From Candidatus Epulonipiscium fishelsonii (GTDB lineage: Bacteria; Bacillota; Clostridia; Lachnospirales; Cellulosilyticaceae): a stretch of DNA of 64,000 nt. Position numbers and translations under genes: made by a program. The notes under the pieces were generated by a model. It did no database searches. It was not told the origin of the DNA and saw only the letters and a list, made by a program, of their open reading frames with translations. The stretch lies in assembly GCA_001983455.1 (NCBI GenBank), contig LJDB01000050.1, positions 1 through 64,000 on the forward strand, in the 5' to 3' direction. Shown here piece after piece: positions 43,413 to 53,062 of this stretch (its first letter is position 1; every line of letters starts with the position of its first letter).

Positions 43413-44489
43413 ATGGAAAAAATCAGATTTGGAATGATTGGTTCAGGATGGCGTGCGGAGTTTTTTATTAGGATAGCAAAAGCACTGCCAGATATTTTTG
43501 AGCTTAGTGCAGTTATGATTAGAGACAAAGAAAAAGGTATGAAGTATGCTAAGGAATTTGATATTAACGTTGTACAAACTATTGAAGAAGTTGAACAAAC
43601 AAAAGTTGATTTTATTGTTATTAGTGTAAATCGTACAGTTACAATGGACTACCTACAGAAACTATTTAAAATGGGTATACCCGTATTATGTGAAACTCCC
43701 CCAGCAGATAGTATTGAAAAACTGGACAAACTTTGGGAGCTTTATAAACAGCATAATGCTAAAATCCAAGTGGCTGAACAATATTTTGCTCAACCTCTAT
43801 ATGCGGCGTGGCTAAAAGCTATTGAAGATGGTATGATTGGAGAAATACAAAATATTAACATTTCATCTTTACATGCTTACCATGGAGTAAGTATTATAAG
43901 TAGAGTTTTAGGATGTGAATTTGTAAACTGTACTATTTCTGGCAAGAAGTTCTGGTTTGAAGCCACAGAGACTTATGGTCGAGATGGGATGGTTTTTGAT
44001 GGTGAAGTTAAAAAATTCCCACGTGATAGGGTGACCTTAGAGTTTGAAAATGGTAAAGTTGCATTCTTTGACTTTGCAGGCGTACAATATCACTCATTTA
44101 TCAGAACACGTCAGCTGAATATACAAGGTACCCGAGGAGAAATTGACGATATGACTATCCGATATATAACCAAAGACGGGAATATACCTGTAACTCAAGA
44201 ACTAAGAAGAATTGATTTTGGAGCTTACAACAATCAAGAGTGGGCACACTATGGAATTATGCTTGGAGAAAAATTTCTTTATAAATCACCATTCAAATTC
44301 CCTAGGCTTAATGATGATGAAATAGCAATCGCTACTTGTATGTATAAAATGAAGGATTATATTAATAAAGGAATAGAATTTTATCCTTTAAAAGATGCTC
44401 TTCAAGATACGTATATTGGATTTAAAATAGATGAAGCAGTGCAAGAAAATAAGCCTATAAAAACAACAACCCAAATTTGGAACCAATAA
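43413..44489 (+). CDS. Gfo/Idh/MocA-family oxidoreductase
   Basis: This 358-residue NAD(P)-dependent sugar or inositol dehydrogenase-like protein has a Rossmann start (KIRFGMIGSGWRAEFFIRIAKAL). The family motif EKP appears here as CETPPADSIEKL (lysine replaced by threonine), so the usual catalytic lysine of the EKP motif is missing. The next segment (AEQYFAQPLYAAWLKAIEDGMIGEIQNI) is typical. I start at ATG 43413, seven bases after GGAGGG. The substrate is unknown, and the missing lysine calls for caution about dehydrogenase activity. Confidence 0.85.
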   Translation: MEKIRFGMIGSGWRAEFFIRIAKALPDIFELSAVMIRDKEKGMKYAKEFDINVVQTIEEVEQTKVDFIVISVNRTVTMDYLQKLFKMGIPVLCETPPADSIEKLDKLWELYKQHNAKIQVAEQYFAQPLYAAWLKAIEDGMIGEIQNINISSLHAYHGVSIISRVLGCEFVNCTISGKKFWFEATETYGRDGMVFDGEVKKFPRDRVTLEFENGKVAFFDFAGVQYHSFIRTRQLNIQGTRGEIDDMTIRYITKDGNIPVTQELRRIDFGAYNNQEWAHYGIMLGEKFLYKSPFKFPRLNDDEIAIATCMYKMKDYINKGIEFYPLKDALQDTYIGFKIDEAVQENKPIKTTTQIWNQ

Positions 44490-44521
44490 CAGATAATTAA
44501 CCACCATGATATTTGGAATCA

Positions 44522-44540
44522 ATAACGGATAACAGATTTA
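44522..44540 (+). repeat. Half copy of the dispersed palindrome
   Basis: ATAACGGATAACAGATTTA is identical to 4713-4731. Here the other half of the palindrome is replaced by an unrelated 25-bp palindrome at 44541. Confidence 0.55.
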
Positions 44541-44565
44541 TAAGAGTAAACATTGTTTACTCTTA
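44541..44565. repeat. 25-bp palindrome before the RNase H gene
   Basis: TAAGAGTAAACA and TGTTTACTCTTA flank one T. It could terminate the oxidoreductase transcript or be an operator for the RNase H gene, whose start is 33 bp on. Confidence 0.55.
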
Positions 44566-44597
44566 TAATAACAGTAATGAAAGAAGAGATAAAAAAG

Positions 44598-45047
44598 ATG
44601 AATGAAGCAAGAGCCTACGTAGATGGCAGTTTTAATAAAGTAACTAAGGAATTTTCATATGGAGCCGTGATATTTTGGCAAGATAATGAATATAAGTTTG
44701 GAGAAAAATTTAATGATACAGAATTAGCCCAAATGCATAATGTAGCTGGAGAAATAGCAGGTTCGTGCAAAGCTATGAAATTTGCAATAGAACATAACAT
44801 ATCTAAGTTGATAATTTATCATGACTATGAAGGAATTTCCAAATGGGCGACAGGAGCTTGGAAAGCAAATAAGTATGGTACAAAAGCTTACAAAAAGTTT
44901 AGTGAAGAAGTAAGAAAGAAAGTAATACTTGAATTTGTGAAAGTAAAAGGTCATAGTGGAGACAAGTATAATGACCTAGCAGATAGGTTGGCAGCTCAAG
45001 CTATGAATTCTAAGCAAGTTTCTGAGGTAAATTTTTTTGACGTATAA
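44598..45047 (+). CDS. RNase H-like protein
   Basis: This 149-residue protein of the RNase HI fold should cleave RNA in RNA-DNA hybrids. Catalytic acids are visible: AYVDGSF (D8), the glutamate in VAGEIAGSCKAM, IYHDYEG and YNDLADRLA. The sequence is that of the viroplasmin-associated/ribonuclease H group found in Bacillota. I start at ATG 44598 (MNEARAYVDG), since the preceding codons run through the palindrome; ATG 44577 is an alternative. Confidence 0.85.
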   Translation: MNEARAYVDGSFNKVTKEFSYGAVIFWQDNEYKFGEKFNDTELAQMHNVAGEIAGSCKAMKFAIEHNISKLIIYHDYEGISKWATGAWKANKYGTKAYKKFSEEVRKKVILEFVKVKGHSGDKYNDLADRLAAQAMNSKQVSEVNFFDV

Positions 45048-45049
45048 AA

Positions 45050-45066
45050 ATGGCGAACATTGTTCG
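45050..45066 (+). terminator. Stem-loop after the RNase H gene
   Basis: GGCGAACA-T-TGTTCGCC is a perfect 8-bp stem two bases after the stop. No T run follows, so its role as a terminator is uncertain. Confidence 0.4.
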
Positions 45067-45095
45067 CCTGAAACAACCTCTTAAATTAATTCTAG

Positions 45096-45123
45096 TATAT
45101 TGCAATTATGTGTAGGCCGATGT
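45096..45123 (+). promoter_or_regulatory. Candidate sigma-D (flagellar) promoter of the chemoreceptor genes
   Basis: TATA (45096-45099) and GCCGATGT (45116-45123) lie 16 bp apart, close to TAAA-N15-GCCGATAT. It precedes the first chemoreceptor by about 97 bp. Chemotaxis genes in Bacillota are commonly under this sigma factor. Confidence 0.45.
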
Positions 45124-45219
45124 ATAATTATATAGTATATTTAAAATATATGTAAGGTTATGTATAATTATTAAGATACTTAAGGAAGGAGTAAGAAATT
45201 AAGATGGGGGTAAAATGTT

Positions 45220-47331
45220 ATGGAAAAATTTAAAAATTCTAAGTTAATATTTAAAATAGTATGTATACTTGCAATATCAGTACTCATTACTATTATAACA
45301 ATAAGTGCCATAGTTATAAATCAAGCTACAATTCTTAGTAAAGAAACTATTCATTCAATGTTACAAACGAAATCTGAACTCAAAGCAAACCAAGTTAACA
45401 CTGTATTAGGAGATGGTTTTTCGATAATAGGTGATTTGCAAGAGTATTTAGAGTCATATTTTGAAGAAAAAACTTCGTTAAAAAATAAGGATGAAGGTAA
45501 ACTAGAAAAAAGCAAGGTTTATCCAATGCTTCTACCAAAAGCTAATATCATTGTAGAAAGTTACATATTAAATACAGGCTGGTCTGCAGTAAAAAATAAT
45601 GAAAGTATTTCTGGGTTAAGATTATATTTTGAGCCGTATGTAATTGATGATAAACGTGAAATATACGGTATGGAAATTTATGATCAAAATGCACAAGACA
45701 GCTCTGCAATTGCAGTACAAAATTATGATCAATATGCATCACAAGAATATTATAATATAGTAAAAAATACTCACAAACCCTATATATCAACTCCAGAGTT
45801 TAAAAATGGGAAAGCAATATTTTACATATCATATCCAATACTACTAAACAATGAATTTAAAGGGGTTGTTGTCATTGACCTTTTAACATCAAGCTTTGAT
45901 AATGTTATTGACTCTAAAAATGAGTATGAAACTTTAACGGCATCATTACTTAATGAAAATCTGGATATAATTTATAACGCAGAGTATCCTGAAAGAATAA
46001 ATATGAACATGAGTGCAGTAGTTAAAGCTAAATCTATAGAAGAGTGGAAAAATTTAGCTAAATTCAAAAAACCATTTTCAATTGCTACAGATGAACAAGA
46101 CAATAACAAATTTGAAAGATATTTGTATCCAATCAATGTGGCAGACCAAATTTGGTGGGCACAAGTTGGTGTAGAAAAGGGAGAGTTGTATGAAAGTGTA
46201 TATGCATTAACTTTTATTGTAAGTTTAATTGCAGTTATGACGGTTTTAATGTTAATCTTTGTTATAACAAAAATATTATCAAAATTTTTAAAGCCTTTGG
46301 ATAATGTTGTATTAGCAGCTCAAAAAATTTCAAATGGAGATTTGGATATTTGTTTAGAATTGCCTTATAAAGATGAAATTGGAACTTTAGGGACAGCATT
46401 TGTAAATATGGCAAATGTTTTAAACTGCATTATTTCGGATATAGAAGCAGTTTTAGCATCTATGTCAGATGGAGATTTTGTAATTTCGACAAATAGTCAA
46501 ACTGCTTATATAGGTGAATTTGCTCCAATAAGACAATCAATAGCACAAATTAGTGATAAATTAAGTGAAACTTTATATAACATTGATAGATCATCAAAAG
46601 AAGTAAATGCAGGTGCAGAAGATATTGCAAAAGCTGCTTCTGAGTTAGCATATGGTTCAAGCGAACAAGGAAATATAATTAATGAATTTATTAAAACAAC
46701 AGACAAAATAAGCAAAAACATAAATAATTCAATTGAGCAAATTGAAGAAACTAGTGCAATTTCAGTTGAGGCCAAAATTAAAGCTAATGAAGGATCTCAA
46801 GCTATGAAAGATATGTTAGCTTCGATGGAAGACATAAATAAATCCAGTGTTACAATATCTTCAATTCTTGAAACTGTTGAAACCATTGCACGACAAACAA
46901 ACTTGTTAGCATTAAATGCTGCAATTGAAGCATCAAGAGCGGGTGAGAGTGGAAAAGGCTTTGCTGTTGTTGCAAATGAGATTAGAGATTTGGCGACAAG
47001 AAGCAGTGAAACAGTTAAAGAGATTGATGTGATAATAAAAGAAAGTATACAAAGTATCATTCAAGGAAGACAAATAGCAAATAGTACAGCGGAAAGTTTA
47101 AATGATATTTTAGATACTATTAGAAAAACTGCAGATATTTCCAATAATTTATTAAAGACTAGTGCATTACAAAAAGTAAGCCTTAAAAATTTATTAGATG
47201 GAACTCAAAAAATTTCGAGTGTAGTGCAATCGAATGTCGCAGCTTCACAACAAAGTGCTGCTGTAAGCGAAGAATTAGCTGCTCAAGCACAAAATTTAGC
47301 AGGAATGATGGACTATTTTAAAGTAAAATAG
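45220..47331 (+). CDS. Methyl-accepting chemotaxis protein (first of a tandem pair)
   Basis: A 703-residue transmembrane chemoreceptor. Membrane helix 1 is at residues 12-33 and helix 2 at about 330-355. A dCache-type sensor domain lies between them, with [12 protein letters not shown] and ATGYWSA-like segments. A HAMP domain follows ([22 protein letters not shown]). The cytoplasmic signalling domain has the conserved hairpin tip [41 protein letters not shown], which contacts CheA and CheW. It signals to flagellar or related motors. No ligand can be named, and the paralogue downstream is arranged alike. Confidence 0.93.
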   Translation: MEKFKNSKLIFKIVCILAISVLITIITISAIVINQATILSKETIHSMLQTKSELKANQVNTVLGDGFSIIGDLQEYLESYFEEKTSLKNKDEGKLEKSKVYPMLLPKANIIVESYILNTGWSAVKNNESISGLRLYFEPYVIDDKREIYGMEIYDQNAQDSSAIAVQNYDQYASQEYYNIVKNTHKPYISTPEFKNGKAIFYISYPILLNNEFKGVVVIDLLTSSFDNVIDSKNEYETLTASLLNENLDIIYNAEYPERINMNMSAVVKAKSIEEWKNLAKFKKPFSIATDEQDNNKFERYLYPINVADQIWWAQVGVEKGELYESVYALTFIVSLIAVMTVLMLIFVITKILSKFLKPLDNVVLAAQKISNGDLDICLELPYKDEIGTLGTAFVNMANVLNCIISDIEAVLASMSDGDFVISTNSQTAYIGEFAPIRQSIAQISDKLSETLYNIDRSSKEVNAGAEDIAKAASELAYGSSEQGNIINEFIKTTDKISKNINNSIEQIEETSAISVEAKIKANEGSQAMKDMLASMEDINKSSVTISSILETVETIARQTNLLALNAAIEASRAGESGKGFAVVANEIRDLATRSSETVKEIDVIIKESIQSIIQGRQIANSTAESLNDILDTIRKTADISNNLLKTSALQKVSLKNLLDGTQKISSVVQSNVAASQQSAAVSEELAAQAQNLAGMMDYFKVK

Positions 47332-47347
47332 ATTGGAGGAAATATAT

Positions 47348-49477
47348 ATGGATAAATTCAAAAATAGTAAGTTGTCATTTAAAATATTAGTTGTCATTGT
47401 ATTATCATTGATACTTATTTTGTTACCATTAAGTTCAATTGTTGTTGGACAAGTAACTTTTTATGTAACTAATGATATAAATGCTATGTTCAATGCAAAG
47501 ACTGAACTTAATGTAAGCAAAGTTAAAGCTATTATGGGAGATTCTTTTACAATATTAGGAGATTTGCAAAATTACTTAGAAGATTACATAGCAGATTATT
47601 CAGATGCACCAAGAACAACAAATGGAGCTCTTGATGTAGAATTGGAAACCAGTAGAATATATAACGCTCCTATTGTAGAAAAAAATACAGAATTGGAAAA
47701 CTACATTTTAAGTACAGCTTGGTCAGCTTTAAAAAACAATGTAAGTATAATAGGATTTAATGTATTTTTTGAACCCTATGCATTTGACCCACTTACCAAA
47801 ATATATGGGTTTGAGTCATATGATGAAAATGCCATAAATGAAACAGTTATACCTAATACAGATTACAATCAATATTCAAACAAAGAATATTACATAATTC
47901 CAAAAGAAACAAAAGATATATATATAACCTCTCCAAAAATTAAGGATAATGGAAATACTACGTTTTTTATATCTTATCCGATAATCCAAAATAATGAATT
48001 TAAGGGAATTATAGCGGTAGAGTTTCTGGCAGAAAGTTTTAACCAAATAAATTTAAATGAAGATAATTATCCAACACTAAACACTTCTATTTTAGATGAA
48101 AACTTTAATATTATTTACAACGGAGAAAGTAGTCAATATTTAAATATGAATATGTCGGATTTTTTAAATTCTAAAGATAGATTAGAGTGGAATAACTTAG
48201 CAGAAAAAAATCAATATTTTGAAATTATAACACAATCTGCTGATGGAACAAACTATCAACGATATTTATCTCCAATTAGAATGGGGGATAGATTATGGTG
48301 GGTTCATCTTTATGTTACAGTAAATGATTTATATGATACCATATATCAGCTAACAACTTTGATTTTAGGAATTTTAACTATATCACTAGGAATGTTGGTA
48401 CTAATTACAATGAGAACTCTGAAAGTAACTTTAGCTCCAATAGATCAATTGCTAGTTGCTGCAAACAACATGGCAGATGGAAATTTAAATGTTTATTTAA
48501 ATTGTCCTTATAATGATGAAATTGGACAATTGGGTGCAGTATTTATGAATATGTCTACTATATTAAATAATATTATTCATGACATAGAAGTAATTTTATC
48601 AAACATGGCACATGGAGATTTTACATCTTGTAGTGACATGAAAGCTAATTATGTAGGCACATTTAGCCCAATAAAACAATCTTTAATTCAGATTAATAAA
48701 AAACTAAGTCAAACATTATCAGATATTAGCCATTCTGCAAGAGAATTAAATATTGGAGCAGAAGATATTGCAAAATCAGCTATTGAGTTGGCAGAAGGAA
48801 CAACTGAACAAAATGAAATAATCCGTGAATTTATGGATATTACTGATGAAATTAGTAAAAACATTAAGACAACGATAGATCAAGCTGAAGAAACAAGCCT
48901 AATTTCAAAAGCAGCAAAATTGAAAGCTAATGAAGGTTCTATTGCCATGAAAAAAATGCTGGACTCAATGAATGAAATTGATAACTCAACTAGAACCATT
49001 TCTATTGTGCTGAATACTATTCAAAATATAGCTACACAAACAAACTTACTAGCGTTAAATGCTGCTATTGAAGCCGCTAGAGCAGGAGGAGAGTTTGAAG
49101 AAGGGTTTGCGGTTGTTGCAAATGAAATTCGTGATTTAGCAACAAGAAGTAGTGCAACAGTAAAAGAAATTGAAGATATACTAAAAACAAGTATAGATGA
49201 TATTTCAAAGGGTCAAGATATGGCAAAAATTACAGCTGATAGTTTAAAAGAAATAATAACTGCCATTGATAAAAATACTGAAAATGCAAATAACTTATTA
49301 GTAAGTAGTGATTTACAAAAAGAAAGTCTGGAGGATTTATTAAAAGACACTGAAAAAATATCTGATGTTATTCAATCAAATGCAGCAACATCAGAGCAAA
49401 GTGCTGCTATTAGTCAACAACTTGCAGCTCAAGCAGAACATTTAGCAAATTTAATGGAATATTTTAAAACTAAATAA
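47348..49477 (+). CDS. Methyl-accepting chemotaxis protein (second of a tandem pair) with altered tip
   Basis: A 709-residue paralogue of the preceding receptor with the same layout: two membrane helices, dCache sensor ([22 protein letters not shown]), HAMP and signalling hairpin. ATG 47348 follows GGAGGAAA; the TTG at 47333 lies on that site. The tip reads [19 protein letters not shown] where the paralogue has [18 protein letters not shown]. That is one extra residue and loss of the usual GExGxG pattern at the place where CheA/CheW dock. It may signal less strongly or need a different partner. The pair is co-transcribed, with 16 bp between genes. Confidence 0.93.
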   Translation: MDKFKNSKLSFKILVVIVLSLILILLPLSSIVVGQVTFYVTNDINAMFNAKTELNVSKVKAIMGDSFTILGDLQNYLEDYIADYSDAPRTTNGALDVELETSRIYNAPIVEKNTELENYILSTAWSALKNNVSIIGFNVFFEPYAFDPLTKIYGFESYDENAINETVIPNTDYNQYSNKEYYIIPKETKDIYITSPKIKDNGNTTFFISYPIIQNNEFKGIIAVEFLAESFNQINLNEDNYPTLNTSILDENFNIIYNGESSQYLNMNMSDFLNSKDRLEWNNLAEKNQYFEIITQSADGTNYQRYLSPIRMGDRLWWVHLYVTVNDLYDTIYQLTTLILGILTISLGMLVLITMRTLKVTLAPIDQLLVAANNMADGNLNVYLNCPYNDEIGQLGAVFMNMSTILNNIIHDIEVILSNMAHGDFTSCSDMKANYVGTFSPIKQSLIQINKKLSQTLSDISHSARELNIGAEDIAKSAIELAEGTTEQNEIIREFMDITDEISKNIKTTIDQAEETSLISKAAKLKANEGSIAMKKMLDSMNEIDNSTRTISIVLNTIQNIATQTNLLALNAAIEAARAGGEFEEGFAVVANEIRDLATRSSATVKEIEDILKTSIDDISKGQDMAKITADSLKEIITAIDKNTENANNLLVSSDLQKESLEDLLKDTEKISDVIQSNAATSEQSAAISQQLAAQAEHLANLMEYFKTK

Positions 49478-49506
49478 TAGGAAAAGACCTTTAGCCTTTC
49501 CCTATT
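49476..49506 (+). terminator. First terminator after the chemoreceptor operon
   Basis: AATAGGAAAAGACC and the following GCCTTTCCCTATT pair around TTTA. It overlaps the second receptor stop. Confidence 0.65.
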
Positions 49507-49519
49507 ATCATGAATAATG

Positions 49520-49556
49520 AGAAAGGGAAAAAGCCATTTTAGCTTTTTCCCTTTCT
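49520..49556. terminator. Second, bidirectional terminator
   Basis: AGAAAGGGAAAAAGC (49520-49534) pairs exactly with GCTTTTTCCCTTTCT (49542-49556). It also ends the methyltransferase transcript from the opposite side. Confidence 0.85.
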
Positions 49557-49572
49557 TTAACTCTCACAGTAA

Positions 49573-51003
49573 TTATATTGTATCTATTAAATCACCTATA
49601 TATGATCTCAAAATATCTTCTTGTTCTTTTGTGATTTCAGGATAAACATAATTTTCTATACGTTTTCTAGCCAATTTTAAAGCATTTTCTTCTACACTTG
49701 GAGACCCAATGTTTACATATGAAGCATATCCCATCTTATTAAATAATACTGGTGTATATAAATGTTCACGGAAGTTCTCTAACGTATGATCACAATCTAA
49801 AAATTGTCCACCTGGTCCTGCTTCAATAATATTTTGTAATTCTTCCTTTATAGTTTCATCATCAACTAAAATTTCTTTACCTTTAACCATATATCTGAAC
49901 ATTTCTATATTTTGTTCATCTAGTATAAATTTAGCATAACTTAACATGTTAAATGAATCCATAAGTCCACAAGAGTGAAGTATAAAATTACTTGTTGACA
50001 TTATCGCTGGTAATAAAGTAATTGTGGATTCCACCCCATTTTGCCAATTAATTGCTTTAGCATCTGCAAGTGAGCCTCCTGTACGGCAAGGTATATTATA
50101 ATATCTACACATTGCAGCACTTCCAAATATAAACATACTTGTTTCTGCTGAACCAATAGCTGGAGATGCATGACGCAAATCACAACCTCCAGTTGTATTT
50201 CCATAAAGAATCTCTGCACCTGGTTTTAATAATTGTGCATATACTATTCCTGCTAAAACTTGTGCATTATCTATCACTAAAGTTCCAAATACTGATACAG
50301 GACTGGTAGCTCCTGGCTGAGAACAACAAGCAACCATTATAGGTTGATTACGTTCTACACAAATTTTTAAAGCATCCAGCATAGTTTTATCATATTTACA
50401 AGGTGAAATAACACTTATAATACCAATAATGACATTATCTTCTCTTCCAATAAATTTTTGAGTCATTTCAATACTGTTTATTGTATCTTGCACAGAAGTT
50501 GTAAGTCCTATCATAGGCTTATCTGAATATTTTAAACAAACAGCCATTTGATAATCACGCACTATTTCTCTAGGTATATCTGATGGTTCTATAAGATTTG
50601 GATTCATTATATCAATAAGGGTACTATTATGATGCAACTTTTGAAAGTTTAAAAAATCAATAGCTAAGTTTCGATGTATGCCATGTTCATCTAAAACATT
50701 TAATGCCCCTGATTCTGGAGCAATAATTTGATTATCCCCTCCCACAGTTATTTTTTTGCCATTTCGACCATAAACTTCAAAAGATGATGGGCAAGTTTTA
50801 AGAGCATCATTAACTAATTTAGATGGCATTTTAACTACATTTCCCTCAACTATTGCTCCAGCTTTTTTAAATACTTCTAGTGCATAATCATCATCAAAAA
50901 AGCAACCCATTTCTTCTAATACTTTCAGTGACATCTCATGAATTCTTTCGCATTCTTGTTTTGAAAAATAATTTCCTTTTAAATTCATATTTACATTCTC
51001 CAT
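49573..51003 (-). CDS. MttB-superfamily corrinoid methyltransferase without pyrrolysine
   Basis: A 476-residue TIM-barrel protein of the trimethylamine methyltransferase (MttB) superfamily. It opens with CERIHEMSLKVLEEMGCFF and VFKKAGAIVEGNVVKMPSKLVNDALKTCPSSFEVYGRNGK, the family N-terminus. GNTTGGCDLRHASPAIGSAETSMFIFGSAAMCRYYNIPCRTGG is the barrel core. The frame is full length with no in-frame TAG, so it is not a pyrrolysine enzyme. Non-pyrrolysine members demethylate quaternary amines such as glycine betaine, proline betaine or carnitine onto a corrinoid protein. No corrinoid protein gene is adjacent. It follows the BCCT gene on the same strand, with a hairpin between. Confidence 0.9.
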   Translation of the reverse strand: MENVNMNLKGNYFSKQECERIHEMSLKVLEEMGCFFDDDYALEVFKKAGAIVEGNVVKMPSKLVNDALKTCPSSFEVYGRNGKKITVGGDNQIIAPESGALNVLDEHGIHRNLAIDFLNFQKLHHNSTLIDIMNPNLIEPSDIPREIVRDYQMAVCLKYSDKPMIGLTTSVQDTINSIEMTQKFIGREDNVIIGIISVISPCKYDKTMLDALKICVERNQPIMVACCSQPGATSPVSVFGTLVIDNAQVLAGIVYAQLLKPGAEILYGNTTGGCDLRHASPAIGSAETSMFIFGSAAMCRYYNIPCRTGGSLADAKAINWQNGVESTITLLPAIMSTSNFILHSCGLMDSFNMLSYAKFILDEQNIEMFRYMVKGKEILVDDETIKEELQNIIEAGPGGQFLDCDHTLENFREHLYTPVLFNKMGYASYVNIGSPSVEENALKLARKRIENYVYPEITKEQEDILRSYIGDLIDTI

Positions 51004-51035
51004 TTCTATTTTATAATAATTAGTGGCATAAGGAA

Positions 51036-51055
51036 AACTCCCGATCTTGGGAGTT
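51036..51055 (-). other. Intercistronic hairpin between BCCT and methyltransferase genes
   Basis: AACTCCC and GGGAGTT flank GATCTT, with extra outer pairs. No strong T run follows on the - strand, so partial attenuation or message protection is likely. Confidence 0.5.
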
Positions 51056-51074
51056 CCTCTTATAAGTATGTCTA

Positions 51075-52625
51075 CTATACATCAAATTTAACCGGTTCAA
51101 TACCTTCAATTTCTTTAGCTTCTTTATAATTTTTGTTTATAAAAAATCTTAAAAATCCACCTACTGAAAGTAAAACTATAACTACAATTGGGAAACCAAC
51201 TAAAAGTTTAATAGCTTTAGCTCCGTCTAATCCGCCTTGTAAAAGGAATAATATTGCAATTCCTCCCATTAAAATTCCCCAAAAAATTTGAATCATTTTT
51301 GGTGCTTCTATACTATCATCTGCATCTTTTAAGCTCATTTTTGAAACTGTTGAAGTTACTGCATTTGCTAGTGTAACAAATGAAATCATAACTGTAAGCA
51401 TCATAACTGCTTTGGTGATCATTGGAAGTGGCAAGCTATCAAATAATGTAAGCATTACACCTTCAGTTCCTTGTGTTAAAATAACATTATTTAAATCTAT
51501 TGCTCCTGTCATTTGAACATGACCTGCTAATCCTCCAAAAAACCAACACCATGCCATACCAAAAAGTCCTGGTGCAACCATATTAACTAAAACAAATTCT
51601 TTCAAAGTTCTTCCTTTTGCAAGCCTTGCCAAGAAAAACGCTGTTGTTGGAGCAAAAATAAAATAATCCATATACCATAAATAATTCCACCAAACTGCCC
51701 ATTTTTCACCACCTGGAGTTATTGCCTCAGTAAATGAAATATTTTTAAAGAAATTGGCAAACATAGAACCTGTTGCTTCTACTCCAAAATTAATTGAAAA
51801 TACGGTAGGTCCAAATATAACTACAAATAATAGCATTGCTATAAAAAGTTTAGCATTGTTATCTCCAAGCCATTGAATACCTTTTTTTAGCCCCGAAATA
51901 CTTGAAAGAGTATATACTGCTGTTATTACTATTGTTATCATAATCCAAGATGCCGTATTTGATGGAATACCAAATACTTGTTGCAATCCATTTGCTATTT
52001 GTAATATACCATATCCAAATGATCCAGCTACTCCTCCTACAATTGCAAAAGTTACTAATCCATCAATTATACTACGGTATTTATAAACTTTTTTTCCAAA
52101 TGCAGGATATAACATTGATGTAATTGAAAATGGTTGATTTAAATTGTGAAATACATACGCTGCTACAATTCCAGCTGCTACATAAATTCCATATAAAGTT
52201 ATTGCCCAATGCATCATTGTTTGTTCCATTGCCCAAACCATAGTTTCATATTCACCTGATGCAAGACCTAGCCCTGAAGCAGGACGATACATATATTCAA
52301 TTATTTCGGCTGGTGGAAAGAATACTATACCCATTCCCATTCCTGCACATAGTGCCATAGCCCACCATGTAAATGTTTTAAATTCTGGTTTAGCATCCGC
52401 ACCTCCAAGCTTTATTTTACCAAATTTTGAAAATGCAAAATATAGTGAAAAGAAAGTACAAAATAATGTTCCTAAGTTCAATAACCAGCCAAAACTATCA
52501 CACAGCCAATTTATAGTGTCATTTAGTATAGTGGCAAATTGGGGGCTGATTTGACTAAAAACAAATATCAATAAAAATGTTATGGCTGACATACCAATAA
52601 CAATAAAATCATATTTTGGTTTCAT
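51075..52625 (-). CDS. BCCT-family betaine/choline/carnitine transporter
   Basis: A 516-residue secondary carrier with twelve membrane helices. WWAMALCAGMGMGIVFFPPAEIIEYMY carries the BCCT glycine-rich segment, and KWAVWWNYLWYMDYFIFAPTTAFFLARLAKGRTLKEF is the signature aromatic block that binds the quaternary ammonium. It imports zwitterionic trimethylammonium-type compounds with Na+ or H+ or by exchange. The short C-terminus lacks an osmosensing extension, which fits catabolism more than osmoprotection. It is third in the aconitase X, BCCT, methyltransferase run. Confidence 0.95.
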   Translation of the reverse strand: MKPKYDFIVIGMSAITFLLIFVFSQISPQFATILNDTINWLCDSFGWLLNLGTLFCTFFSLYFAFSKFGKIKLGGADAKPEFKTFTWWAMALCAGMGMGIVFFPPAEIIEYMYRPASGLGLASGEYETMVWAMEQTMMHWAITLYGIYVAAGIVAAYVFHNLNQPFSITSMLYPAFGKKVYKYRSIIDGLVTFAIVGGVAGSFGYGILQIANGLQQVFGIPSNTASWIMITIVITAVYTLSSISGLKKGIQWLGDNNAKLFIAMLLFVVIFGPTVFSINFGVEATGSMFANFFKNISFTEAITPGGEKWAVWWNYLWYMDYFIFAPTTAFFLARLAKGRTLKEFVLVNMVAPGLFGMAWCWFFGGLAGHVQMTGAIDLNNVILTQGTEGVMLTLFDSLPLPMITKAVMMLTVMISFVTLANAVTSTVSKMSLKDADDSIEAPKMIQIFWGILMGGIAILFLLQGGLDGAKAIKLLVGFPIVVIVLLSVGGFLRFFINKNYKEAKEIEGIEPVKFDV

Positions 52626-52637
52626 AATATGTCCTCC

Positions 52638-53060
52638 TTAGTTTTCTAAAGATCTTTGCAAAATTTCAACTTCTCCTGTATCTCCATTAATTCTAATTAA
52701 ATCACCGTTTTTAATAAACTCACATGGGTCAACATCTTTAAAATCAGCTACTGCAGGAGAACCAACAACAACTGTTGCCACTCCAGCTCTTGAATCCATC
52801 TTGCTAAATACCCAGCCTGCTGGTTTAAATCCAGAACGCATTGCAGAATGAAAATGACAAGACCAGCCATTAGAACCTTTGCTACAAGGTAAAACTAAAA
52901 TTCTACCATTTATATTTACACCTTCTTGAGAATGACCTTTTTCAATTATTTGTCCTGTTGTATCACTTATACCAGACCAGCCTTGGATGCTTTCTGGACA
53001 AACTAATGCAATACCTTCTACTATTCCTGAAAAAGCTCCTCTTCCAACTATTTTTTCCAT
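52638..53060 (-). CDS. Aconitase X small (swivel) subunit
   Basis: A 140-residue swivel domain of the AcnX family (DUF126). It shows VGRGAFSGIVEGIALVCPESIQGW and GRILVLPCSKGSNGWSCHF, the phosphate/substrate-loop pattern PxxKGSxG. I start at 53060, with GGGAGG upstream; ATG 53078 overlaps the end of the large subunit and that site. It lies 2 bp after the large-subunit stop, so the two are translated together. It forms the dehydratase with the larger subunit. Confidence 0.9.
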   Translation of the reverse strand: MEKIVGRGAFSGIVEGIALVCPESIQGWSGISDTTGQIIEKGHSQEGVNINGRILVLPCSKGSNGWSCHFHSAMRSGFKPAGWVFSKMDSRAGVATVVVGSPAVADFKDVDPCEFIKNGDLIRINGDTGEVEILQRSLEN

Positions 53061-53062
53061 TT

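Noticed and set aside
44486-44500. AATAACAGATAATTAACC as another repeat copy
   Set aside because: The match to the palindrome arm is too short and imperfect to count.
49573-51003. MttB gene as a pyrrolysine enzyme
   Set aside because: The frame is complete at 476 codons with no in-frame TAG, and no pyl genes are in the window.
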